A DNA stretch of 64,000 nucleotides from Accumulibacter jenkinsii (lineage in GTDB: Bacteria > Pseudomonadota > Gammaproteobacteria > Burkholderiales > Rhodocyclaceae). Position numbers and translations under genes: made by a program. The notes under the pieces are model-generated. The model worked only from the letters and a program-made list of their open reading frames with translations. It was not told where the DNA came from and ran no database searches. Location of the stretch: assembly GCA_036625225.1 (NCBI GenBank), contig JAZKUF010000002.1:558001-622000 (forward strand), in the 5' to 3' direction. Positions 10,153 through 17,339 of this stretch are shown here, piece by piece; position 1 is the first letter of the stretch; each line of letters starts with the position of its first letter.

Positions 10153-10239
10153 GCCCAGGTGGCGAAATTGGTAGACGCGCTAGGTTCAGGTCCTAGTGGT
10201 GGCAACACCGTGGAGGTTCGATTCCTCTCTTGGGCACCA
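10153..10239 (+). tRNA. tRNA-Leu (anticodon CAG)
   Basis: An 87-nt tRNA with the acceptor stem GCCCAGG/CTTGGGC, encoded CCA end, and anticodon arm CTAGG-TTCAGGT-CCTAG giving anticodon CAG, which reads CUG. The long variable arm typical of tRNA-Leu (TGGTGGCAACACCG) and the TTCGATTC T-loop are present. It stands alone with its own promoter and terminator. Confidence 0.96.
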
Positions 10240-10253
10240 GCCAAAAAACAGAA

Positions 10254-10283
10254 GGCCCTGATTTTTCAGGGCCTTTTCGTTTT
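10254..10283 (+). terminator. Rho-independent terminator after tRNA-Leu
   Basis: A perfect 7-bp stem GGCCCTG/CAGGGCC with a loop of ATTTTT is followed by TTTTCGTTTT. It lies 14 nt after the tRNA CCA end. Confidence 0.88.
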
Positions 10284-10682
10284 CTAACGGCAGCTGTCCG
10301 GTTCCCACGGGCACCAACCCTGCTGAAACAGGTGCAGGCGCGGCCTGACTTCATTGTACGCCATCAAGCGCTTTGCCTGCCGTCGATTTGTCCGGCAACC
10401 CGCTTTCGCCGGCGATCCGCCACAAAATCCCTCGCTCTTCCCTGTCTTCCTTGTCCAGGTCTGTCCAGGTCTCTCCTGGCGACACCTGCGACCGACGAAC
10501 TGCGGGCTGCCGGACAGCAGGAGGAGCGGCTGCGACACTCCCGGCGAGGACTCAAAAAAAATTATTTTAGCACTAGCCAAGGTGCGGCAATCTATGGATA
10601 CTACGCTGCCGGAAGGTCGCCAGCAGCGCGCTGCCGAGAGAATGAGAACTAGTACCAACTCTGCCACAGGGGAGAAATCCAG
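10284..10682. other. Intergenic region upstream of mmdA
   Basis: About 400 bp with no convincing gene; a 110-codon + strand frame across it has no recognisable protein character. It contains a GTCCAGGTCT direct repeat (about 10455-10474) and an AT-rich tract around 10553-10570 that may hold the mmd operon promoter, though no clear -35/-10 pair was found. A Shine-Dalgarno (GGGGAGA) precedes mmdA. Confidence 0.5.
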
Positions 10683-12236
10683 ATGACGATACGACCGGAG
10701 TTGATCGATAAGCTGCGCGCCAAACGCGCCAGTCTGACCCAGAACGTCAGTCCCGAGAAGCTTGAAACACTCCATGCCAAAGGCCTGTTGTCGGCCCGCG
10801 AGCGCCTCGACACGCTGTTTGCCGAGGGCACTTTCCAGGAACTCGGTCTGCATGCGGCGCACAGCGCCACCTTCTTCGGAATGGCCGGGCGGGTACTGCC
10901 CGCCGACGGCGTGATCGCCGGCAATGGCTATGTCGGAAACATCCAGGTGGCCGCCTTCAGCCAGGACTTCAGCGTCGTCGCCGGCACCCTGGGCAAGATG
11001 CAGGCGCGCAAGATCACCCGCATCATGCGCCACGCCCTGAAAATCGGCGTCCCGGTGGTGGCTTTCAAGGATTCGGGCGGCGCGCGCATTCAGGAAGGGG
11101 TCGACGCCCTCTCCGGCTACGGCGATGTCTTCTACGCCAACGTGCTGCTTTCCGGGGTGGTGCCGCAGATCGCCGTCATCTGCGGGCCCTGTGCGGGTGG
11201 CGCAGCCTATTCGCCGGCGTTGATGGACTTCGTGATCATGACGCGCAACAACGCGCACATGTTCCTCACCGGTCCGGAAGTGATCAGGTCGGTCACCGGC
11301 CGGGCGACGACGATGGCCGAAGTCGGCGGCGCCGAGATGCATGCGACGGTCAGCGGCAACGCCCACTTCATCGCCGAAGACGACCACCACGCGATCGACC
11401 TGGTCAAACAGATTCTCTCGTATCTGCCGGCCAACAATACCGAGGATCCGCCGCACGATCTCTCCGTGCCGATCGAGGAGATGGAGGATCCGGGGATCAA
11501 CCAGTGCATCCCGGACAGTGCGTCCGAACCGCTCGACATGTACGCGGTCATCCGGCGGTTGGTCGACCAGGGGATCCTGCTCGAGGTGCATGCCGGCTTT
11601 GCGCGCAACGTCATCGTCGGTTTTGCCCGCATCAGCGGGGTCGTGGTCGGCATCGTGGCCAACCAGCCGATGGTGATGGCCGGCGCGCTCGACCTCAATG
11701 CGGCCGACAAGGTGGCCCGCTTCGTCCGCACGTGCAACATCTTCAACGTGCCCGTGGTGACCCTGGTCGATGTGCCGGGTTTCCTGCCGGGCGTCGAACA
11801 GGAGCGTGGCGGCATCATCCGCCATGGCGCGAAGATGCTTTCGGCCTACGGTTCGTGTACCGCACCAAAAATCACGGTCATCCTGCGCAAGGCCTACGGC
11901 GGCTCGTATCTCGCGATGTGCAGCCAGGAACTGGGGGCGGACATGGTTTTCGCCTGGCCCACGGCCGAGATCGCGGTGATGGGCGCCGAGGCCGCAGTCA
12001 AGATCCTCTACCGCAAGGAACTCGAACAGGCCGAAGACCGCCAGGCCCGGGCGGCTGAACTCGCTCAGGAGTACCGGGACGAATTCGCTTCGCCTTACGT
12101 CTCGGCGAGCAATTTCTATATCACCGACGTGATCGAACCGCAGGATACGCGCTGGATGGTTGCCCTCGCGCTGCGCAAGATCCTCGACAAGCGTGAACTC
12201 AGGCCGGCCAAGAAGCACGGCAACATCCCGATGTAA
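10683..12236 (+). CDS. mmdA: Methylmalonyl-CoA decarboxylase alpha subunit (carboxyltransferase)
   Basis: A 517-residue biotin-dependent carboxyltransferase of the acyl-CoA carboxylase beta family. Both crotonase-like halves are present, with glycine-rich CoA/oxyanion motifs (FKDSGGARIQEGVDAL near 132-147, GPCAGGAAYSPAL near 163-175, and later PGFLPGVEQERGGIIRHGAK). The C-terminus KKHGNIPM is characteristic of the family. Alone it could be propionyl-CoA carboxylase beta. The following genes (small delta subunit, biotin carrier, membrane beta subunit) show it belongs to the Na+-pumping methylmalonyl-CoA decarboxylase, which converts methylmalonyl-CoA to propionyl-CoA and exports Na+. There is no biotin carboxylase gene nearby, as expected for a decarboxylase. 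Confidence 0.9.
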   Translation: MTIRPELIDKLRAKRASLTQNVSPEKLETLHAKGLLSARERLDTLFAEGTFQELGLHAAHSATFFGMAGRVLPADGVIAGNGYVGNIQVAAFSQDFSVVAGTLGKMQARKITRIMRHALKIGVPVVAFKDSGGARIQEGVDALSGYGDVFYANVLLSGVVPQIAVICGPCAGGAAYSPALMDFVIMTRNNAHMFLTGPEVIRSVTGRATTMAEVGGAEMHATVSGNAHFIAEDDHHAIDLVKQILSYLPANNTEDPPHDLSVPIEEMEDPGINQCIPDSASEPLDMYAVIRRLVDQGILLEVHAGFARNVIVGFARISGVVVGIVANQPMVMAGALDLNAADKVARFVRTCNIFNVPVVTLVDVPGFLPGVEQERGGIIRHGAKMLSAYGSCTAPKITVILRKAYGGSYLAMCSQELGADMVFAWPTAEIAVMGAEAAVKILYRKELEQAEDRQARAAELAQEYRDEFASPYVSASNFYITDVIEPQDTRWMVALALRKILDKRELRPAKKHGNIPM

Positions 12237-12261
12237 TGCGCGAGCCAAGGAACCCTTCATC

Positions 12262-12594
12262 ATGCTGACTGCCGCCATCATCAAGTCATTCCAGGTCTAT
12301 GGCATCGCCATCGTGATCTCGGTCATCGTCGCCGTGCTGATCAAGGTGATGGTCGCCCTGACCGCCCGGATGGAAAAACCCAAAGCGACCGAGATCCCGA
12401 CCGGAACGGTGTGCCCGGTCGGCTTCGGCGTTCCCGACGAGGACGTCGCCGCGCTCTCGGCTGCGATTTTCGCCGCCATCGGGCCGCACCGCATCCTGCA
12501 CCTTGCCCAGACCAGCCCTGGCTGGGCCAGCGGTGGCCGCGCCGCTCATCATTCATCCCATACCCCGGGGCCGACGGGCCGCGGCCCCAGATAA
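12262..12594 (+). CDS. mmdD: Decarboxylase sodium pump delta (OadG-like) subunit
   Basis: A 110-residue small membrane protein. One N-terminal hydrophobic helix (about residues 12-36) is followed by a cytoplasmic tail with PDEDVAALSAAIFAAIG, the OadG-type helix, and a His/Ser/Pro-rich end. In this family the delta/gamma subunit anchors the carboxyltransferase to the membrane beta subunit and stabilises the complex. It begins 25 bp after mmdA and ends 12 bp before the biotin carrier gene. Identification rests mainly on topology and operon position. Confidence 0.8.
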   Translation: MLTAAIIKSFQVYGIAIVISVIVAVLIKVMVALTARMEKPKATEIPTGTVCPVGFGVPDEDVAALSAAIFAAIGPHRILHLAQTSPGWASGGRAAHHSSHTPGPTGRGPR

Positions 12595-12606
12595 CAGGAG
12601 CACGAC

Positions 12607-13014
12607 ATGCCCAGACAATTCAAGGTGACAGTGAACGGACGCGAATACGATGTCAGCGTTCTGGAGCTCACTGCCGGCCAGGCGGCGGCACAGCCCTCGA
12701 TCACGGTGAGCGGCCCGTCAACGCAGGCTGCCACCGCCGGCAGCGCGAGCAGTGCCGCGCCGGTGGCGGCAGCGCCCGTCGTGCAGATGGCGAGCGCCGG
12801 CAGTGGCGACGTCGTTGCCGGCATGGGCGGCGTGGTCGCTGAGGTCGATGTCAAGGTCGGCCAGTCGGTTGCCGTCGGCGACCGCTTGCTGGTCATCGAA
12901 GCGATGAAGATGAAGACGCCGGTGATCGCCACCCGCGCCGGTCAGGTGAGCCGCGTGCTGGTGGCGCCCGGCGACCCGGTCGAGGGGGGTCAGCCCCTGG
13001 TCACGATCGCGTGA
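12607..13014 (+). CDS. mmdC: Biotin carrier subunit of methylmalonyl-CoA decarboxylase
   Basis: A 135-residue biotinyl protein. An N-terminal segment (about 1-25) is followed by an Ala/Ser-rich flexible linker (about 30-65) and a biotinyl/lipoyl domain (about 68-135) with the biotinylation motif EAMKMKT; the modified lysine is in AMKM. It carries the carboxyl group from the alpha subunit to the membrane beta subunit. A Shine-Dalgarno (ACAGGAG) lies upstream. This gene order (alpha, delta, biotin carrier, beta) matches known methylmalonyl-CoA decarboxylase operons. Confidence 0.92.
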   Translation: MPRQFKVTVNGREYDVSVLELTAGQAAAQPSITVSGPSTQAATAGSASSAAPVAAAPVVQMASAGSGDVVAGMGGVVAEVDVKVGQSVAVGDRLLVIEAMKMKTPVIATRAGQVSRVLVAPGDPVEGGQPLVTIA

Positions 13015-13105
13015 GTTCGCTGACCCGCCTTGAGCGGGTTTCCATTGTCGGCAATTCGATGCGCAGGCGGACCGTTCAGGCCGCCCGCTGCGAGGACTGA
13101 AAGGT

Positions 13106-14311
13106 ATGGAGAGCATCCGTTTTCTCGATCTGTTCCAGGGGATCGCCACCCTGGCCGCCGCCGAGCCGAAGATCATGATCGGTCGCATCTTCCTGATGCT
13201 GCTGGGATTTCTGCTGATCTACCTGGGCTCGCGCAAGATCCTGGAGCCCTTGTTGATGATCCCGATGGGGCTCGGCATGTCGTCGGTCAACGCGGGCGTC
13301 ATGTTCCTCGACAGCGGCAGGGCAGGCACCCTGTTCGTCGATCCCCTGCTGACCGATCCGATCGAGCTGATGAATGTCCTGCAGATCGACTGGCTGCAGC
13401 CGATCTACACGCTGACCTTCAGCAACGGCCTCATCGCCTGCCTGGTGTTCATGGGCATCGGCGTCCTGCTCGATGTCGGCTACGTCATGGCGCGCCCTTT
13501 CCAGAGCATGTTCATCGCCCTCTTTGCCGAACTGGGGACGGTCGCCGTCTTCCCGATCGCCATTGCTCTGGGCCTCACCGAGCGCGAAGCGGCTTCGGTC
13601 GCCACCATCGGCGGCGCTGACGGACCGATGGTGCTGTTCACCTCGCTCGTGCTGGCCAAGCACCTGTTCGTTTCGATCACCGTCGTCGGCTATCTCTATC
13701 TCGGGCTGACCTATGGCGCCTACCCTTACCTGATCAAGTGGCTGGTGCCCAGGCACATCCGGGGGATCAGCATGGCCGAAGACCGCGGGCAACCGATCAG
13801 CCGGTCGCAGAAGCTGATTTTTGCCGTCGTCGCCTGCACCCTCCTGTGCCTGCTGTTTCCGGTCGCCGCGCCCTTGTTCTTTTCGCTCTTTGTCGGCGTT
13901 GCCGTGCGCGAGAGCGGCATCGAGTCGTTCACCAAGCTGCTCAGCGAGACCTTCCTCTATGGCGCGACCTTCTTCCTCGGTCTGACGCTGGGAGTTCTCT
14001 GCGAAGCCAATACCCTGCTCGAGCCGACGGTCCTCAAGCTGCTGCTGCTCGGCATGCTGGCCTTGCTGATCTCTGCCCTGGGTGGCCTGCTCGGCGGTTA
14101 CCTCCTCTACTTCTGGAGCGGCGGCAAGTTCAACCCGATCATCGGCATCGCCGGGGTCAGCTGCGTCCCGACCACGGCCAAGATCGTCCAGAAGGTCGCC
14201 ACCGAAGCCAACCCCGGCGCGATCGTCATGCCCCAGGCGCTGGGGGCCAGTATCAGCGGCGTCATCACCTCGGCGATCATCGCAGCGGTGTTCATCTCGC
14301 TGCTGCGCTAG
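13106..14311 (+). CDS. mmdB: Methylmalonyl-CoA decarboxylase beta subunit (Na+-translocating)
   Basis: A 401-residue polytopic membrane protein of the OadB/MmdB/GcdB family. It decarboxylates carboxybiotin and couples this to outward Na+ transport. Conserved features include the ADGPMVLFTSL segment near residue 170, with the Na+/proton-binding aspartate in the GGADGP motif, and the C-terminal GGKFNPIIGIAGVSCVPTTAK region (about 333-353). The N-terminal region about 100-130 contains the usual GIGVLLDVGYVMA stretch. It is separated from mmdC by 91 bp. Last gene of the operon, converging on phaR. Confidence 0.93.
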   Translation: MESIRFLDLFQGIATLAAAEPKIMIGRIFLMLLGFLLIYLGSRKILEPLLMIPMGLGMSSVNAGVMFLDSGRAGTLFVDPLLTDPIELMNVLQIDWLQPIYTLTFSNGLIACLVFMGIGVLLDVGYVMARPFQSMFIALFAELGTVAVFPIAIALGLTEREAASVATIGGADGPMVLFTSLVLAKHLFVSITVVGYLYLGLTYGAYPYLIKWLVPRHIRGISMAEDRGQPISRSQKLIFAVVACTLLCLLFPVAAPLFFSLFVGVAVRESGIESFTKLLSETFLYGATFFLGLTLGVLCEANTLLEPTVLKLLLLGMLALLISALGGLLGGYLLYFWSGGKFNPIIGIAGVSCVPTTAKIVQKVATEANPGAIVMPQALGASISGVITSAIIAAVFISLLR

Positions 14312-14313
14312 CC

Positions 14314-14360
14314 GGCCAACCGACCCGCCCTGGCCTGTCGGTTGGCGATCGACAGGCCAG
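14314..14360 (+). terminator. Hairpin region after mmdB with alternative pairings
   Basis: An 11-bp stem CTGGCCTGTCG/CGACAGGCCAG (14330-14340 with 14350-14360) is followed by a weak T-rich stretch. An alternative stem GCCAACCGAC/GTCGGTTGGC uses overlapping bases and excludes the first. It probably terminates the mmd transcript. Confidence 0.5.
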
Positions 14361-14447
14361 TCTCGTTCACCGTTTTCCGGCTTGGCTCTGCTGCCGGCGA
14401 GCGGGCGCGTCAAGCAGTGCAGTGCGTCATCGGCCGACCCGATGCGG

Positions 14448-15023
14448 CTATTTTTCGAGGTCCCTGGTCTGCTTTCCGGCGTCCACCGGAAAACCGGGCA
14501 GCGGGATGCTGGTAAACAGGGTACGGGTCTGGGTCTTCAGCTGGTCCTGCATCTGATGGATCATCTTCCGGCTCTGCTCCATGTAGGTGGCCATCATCGT
14601 CTGCATGGCCGGCCCCTGGAAGTTCATGAACTGCGACCACATGTCGCTCTGCATCTGGTTATTGTTTTCGCCGTAGATCTGCGTCGACTGCTCCTGCAGC
14701 TTCTTCTGGAAATCGACGAAGGACTTCATGTTCGTTTCCAGATACTTGCCGAGCATTCCCTGCATGGCGTGACCGTAGAAGCGGATCATCTGGGCCAGCA
14801 GGTCGGTGGTAAACAGTGGCACACCCGCAGCCTCCTCCTCGAGGATGATCTGCAGCAGGATGCTGCGCGTAATGTCTTCGCCGCTCTTGGCGTCCACTAC
14901 GTTGAAGTTTTCTTTTGACAGCACGAGATCCTTGACATCGCTCAGCGTGATGTAGGCGCTCGTCTTGGTGTCGTAAAGACGACGGTTCGGGTACTTCTTG
15001 ATCAGTCGCGGATGCTCGGGCAT
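14448..15023 (-). CDS. phaR: Polyhydroxyalkanoate synthesis repressor PhaR
   Basis: 191 residues from the ATG giving MPEHPRLIKKYPNRRLYDT, the invariant family N-terminus; the longer frame to 15185 crosses the phaB terminator and is rejected. The N-terminal PhaR DNA-binding domain (about 6-65) and the PHB accumulation regulatory domain (about 70-130) are followed by a helical Met/Gln-rich region to about 175. PhaR binds both DNA and PHB granules, repressing phasin (and its own) genes until polymer forms. It lies downstream of phaB on the same strand, beyond a strong terminator, so it probably has its own promoter. Confidence 0.95.
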   Translation of the reverse strand: MPEHPRLIKKYPNRRLYDTKTSAYITLSDVKDLVLSKENFNVVDAKSGEDITRSILLQIILEEEAAGVPLFTTDLLAQMIRFYGHAMQGMLGKYLETNMKSFVDFQKKLQEQSTQIYGENNNQMQSDMWSQFMNFQGPAMQTMMATYMEQSRKMIHQMQDQLKTQTRTLFTSIPLPGFPVDAGKQTRDLEK

Positions 15024-15107
15024 GACGACCCTTCCTCCATTTACAGATGACTCGGCGAGCGCCCTTGGACGCCCTTTGGTGCGGTGCAGCACAATTATAC
15101 GCCAGCC

Positions 15108-15135
15108 AAAAAAAACAGGCTCCTGTTGGAGCCTG
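15108..15135 (-). terminator. Rho-independent terminator of phaB
   Basis: Read on the - strand, the stem CAGGCTCC/GGAGCCTG has a 4-nt loop and is followed by eight T residues. It starts 27 bp after the phaB stop codon. Confidence 0.92.
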
Positions 15136-15162
15136 CCCAGACCATGCAGAGAAAAGACGGCT

Positions 15163-15906
15163 CTACTGGTAGTAGAGACCCCCACAGATGTTCATCGTCG
15201 AACCGGTCATGAAACCGGCGATGTCGGAAGCGAGATAGACGCATGCGCCACCGATTTCTTCGGGTTTGGCGAGACGCTTCATCGGCACGGTGTCCACGAT
15301 GCTCTGCAGGATTTCCGGCTTGATCGCCATGACCATCGGGGTCGCCACATAACCGGGGGTAATGGCATTGACGGTGACGCCCTTGGCGGCGAGTTCGGCG
15401 GCGAGGGCTTTGGTAAAGCCGATGACGCCCGCCTTGGCGGCCGAGTAGTTGGTCTGGCCAGCCTGCCCTCTGAGGCCATTGACCGAGGAAATGTTGATGA
15501 TCCTGCCCCAGCCGCGTTCGGCCATCTTGGCCGAGACCTGCTTGGTCATGTTGAAGAGGCTGCCCAGGTTGGTCGAAATGACGGCATTCCACTGCGCCAG
15601 TTCCATCCGGCCGAACATCTTGTCGCGGGTGATTCCTGCACAGTTCACCAGAATATCGATCGGACCGGCCTTTGCTTCGGCCTCGGCGGTGAGGGTGACA
15701 CAGGCATCATAGTCGGAGACGTCGCCGGCAACACAGATGAAGTCGTTGAAACCCGCTTCCGCCATCGCCTTGTTCCATTCTTCGGGCTTGTCGAACTGCG
15801 GATGATAAGCGGCAACCACCTTGTGACCGGCCTTGGCCAGTTCCTGACAGATGGCGGTCCCGATTCCCCCCATGGCCCCGGTAACCAGAGCAACACGTTG
15901 CGTCAT
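15163..15906 (-). CDS. phaB: Acetoacetyl-CoA reductase (NADPH)
   Basis: A 247-residue short-chain dehydrogenase that reduces acetoacetyl-CoA to (R)-3-hydroxybutyryl-CoA, the monomer for polyhydroxybutyrate. The cofactor motif TGAMGGIG is at residues 9-16, the structural NCAG near 88-91, and catalytic S and YxxxK occur in ISSVNG and YSAAK. The ending GGLYYQ is typical of PhaB. The ATG is preceded by GGAAAGGAAAG; a start 35 codons upstream has no ribosome site. Neighbourhood with phaR supports PhaB over FabG; the genuine fabG is elsewhere in this window. Confidence 0.93.
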   Translation of the reverse strand: MTQRVALVTGAMGGIGTAICQELAKAGHKVVAAYHPQFDKPEEWNKAMAEAGFNDFICVAGDVSDYDACVTLTAEAEAKAGPIDILVNCAGITRDKMFGRMELAQWNAVISTNLGSLFNMTKQVSAKMAERGWGRIINISSVNGLRGQAGQTNYSAAKAGVIGFTKALAAELAAKGVTVNAITPGYVATPMVMAIKPEILQSIVDTVPMKRLAKPEEIGGACVYLASDIAGFMTGSTMNICGGLYYQ

Positions 15907-16283
15907 AGTTCTTTCCTTTCCTGTTGACATTGAGACGATTGGCGGCATGAAACCGCCAGGATTACACCCTTTGCTGACTACCCAGGGAATCGACGCGCGT
16001 CCCTGGCCCATACCCCGTGTCTGGAGATCTGGCCAGGCTGCGCGCTCGCGCCGGAATCGCTCGCCTTGCTCCTCCCCCGTTACCCGCCGTCGGCAGCACC
16101 ACGGTCACCGGTCCTCGCGCCGACCGGCCCCCGGCGATGACGGCAAGCCCGGACCGAGCAAGCCAGCCGACTGCCGATTCTGCATTGCAGCATCTGCGCT
16201 GTCAATGCCAAAGTGTTCAACATCCTGCTTGCGCCGCGTCGTCAGAACATCGCAGCGCGCCCAGCCGGCTCTATAATGGCGTC
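15907..16283. other. Intergenic region between phaB and a small membrane protein gene
   Basis: About 375 bp holding divergent control regions. No protein-like frame is supported. A TATAAT at 16272 serves the right-hand gene; a phaB promoter presumably lies near 15950-16000 but no confident -35/-10 pair was found. Confidence 0.45.
16272..16277 (+). promoter_or_regulatory. -10 box (TATAAT) of a likely leaderless gene
   Basis: A perfect TATAAT sits 6 nt before the ATG at 16284, so initiation would fall at or near the A of the start codon. No good -35 was found 16-18 bp upstream. Confidence 0.5.
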
Positions 16284-16499
16284 ATGCATATCGTCGTGAT
16301 CGCCTGGCTTTACGTGACCGTGTTGATGGCGCTGACCGAAAGCAGTGTCGTCGCCGGGATTCTGACCTTCCTCTTCTACGGCTTGCTGCCGACGGCTCTC
16401 CTGCTGTGGCTCTTCGGTGGTCCGGTGCGGCGGCGCGCGGCGCGGCTGTCGGCAGAGCGGCAACAGACCGGCAGCGACCAGGAAACAAGCGGCCATTGA
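16284..16499 (+). CDS. Small two-helix membrane protein, unknown function
   Basis: 71 residues. Hydrophobic helices lie at about 3-18 and 24-43, followed by the basic segment RRRAARLSAERQ and a polar tail ending QETSGH. No Shine-Dalgarno precedes the ATG; instead a TATAAT lies 6 nt away, so leaderless translation is likely. The gene abuts the 3' end of pgeF on the opposite strand. No family is recognised. The tail and its DNA resemble the end of another small membrane protein gene at 45664-46035. Confidence 0.65.
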   Translation: MHIVVIAWLYVTVLMALTESSVVAGILTFLFYGLLPTALLLWLFGGPVRRRAARLSAERQQTGSDQETSGH

Positions 16500-17324
16500 T
16501 CAGGCTTTCGCCAGCCAGATCAGCGAGGCCATCCGACCGGTGACCCGGTCACGCCGGTACGAGAAAAAGCTCGCCGCCTGAGATACCGTGCAATAGCCGC
16601 CGCCGTAGACCGCTTCGACCCCGAGTAGGCCGAGACGCTGGCGGGCGAGCAGATAGATATCGGCCAGCCAGCCGCCCTCCGGCAGCTCCCGGGACACCGG
16701 CGACGCGTCCCGGCTCGCCCGCAGACGAGCCTGTCCGTTTTCCGGCGCAGGTTTGAAAGCGGCCGCGGCGGCCGGGTCTGCGTCGACGAAGAGCCGCAGC
16801 ACGTCATCGCCGACGGCGAAAGCACCGGCGCCAATGGCGGGCCCCAGGTAGGCGATCAACTGCTCGCCGGCAACGCCCATGGCGGCCACCGTCTGCTCCA
16901 GGATGCCGGCCTGCAGTCCCCGCCAGCCGGCGTGCGCGGCGGCAACGATCTGGCCGGCGCGGTCGCAGAGGAGAACCGGCAGGCAGTCTGCGGTCATCAC
17001 CGCACAGATGACTCCGGACGCGTGCGAAAAAGCCCCGTCAGCGACCACGATCTCCCCCGGGCGCCGGGCCGCGGCGTCGATGATCGTCGTGCCATGCACC
17101 TGTTGCAGCCAGCACGGCGGCGCCGGCAGGCTCTCTTCCAGCCGCCGGCGATTCGACGCCACCGCCAGCGGGTCGTCACCGACATGGTCGCCGAGATTGA
17201 GGCTCGCGTACGGCGCGCGACTGACGCCCCCGTGACGCGTCGTGATCAGGCTGCGCACTCGCGCCGGCGCCGGCCACTCGGGAACGATCCAGTGCCGGTT
17301 CAAGGGGCGAGGTTCGGCGGGCAA
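16500..17324 (-). CDS. pgeF: Peptidoglycan editing factor PgeF (YfiH/LACC1 family)
   Basis: 274 residues of the YfiH/DUF152 family, long called multicopper polyphenol oxidase and now linked to purine nucleoside phosphorylase-type activity and to removal of aberrant peptidoglycan precursors. Visible motifs are TRHGGVSRAPYASLNLGDHV (about 29-48), the metal-binding ADCLPVLLCD and AAHAGWRGLQAGIL (about 110-143), and GPAIGAGAFAVG. It is 15 bp after rluD on the same strand, the common rluD-pgeF arrangement of beta- and gammaproteobacteria. Confidence 0.93.
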   Translation of the reverse strand: MPAEPRPLNRHWIVPEWPAPARVRSLITTRHGGVSRAPYASLNLGDHVGDDPLAVASNRRRLEESLPAPPCWLQQVHGTTIIDAAARRPGEIVVADGAFSHASGVICAVMTADCLPVLLCDRAGQIVAAAHAGWRGLQAGILEQTVAAMGVAGEQLIAYLGPAIGAGAFAVGDDVLRLFVDADPAAAAAFKPAPENGQARLRASRDASPVSRELPEGGWLADIYLLARQRLGLLGVEAVYGGGYCTVSQAASFFSYRRDRVTGRMASLIWLAKA

Positions 17325-17339
17325 GGGAAAGAGGCGAGC

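Noticed and set aside
10354..10686. 110-codon frame before mmdA
   Set aside because: No ribosome site, atypical composition, and it would overlap the mmdA start; treated as intergenic.
10284..12284. 666-codon - strand frame
   Set aside because: Antisense of mmdA with His/Asp/Arg-rich shadow composition and no family features.
15108..15185. Extended PhaR N-terminus
   Set aside because: It would run through the phaB terminator; the conserved PhaR start is at 15023.
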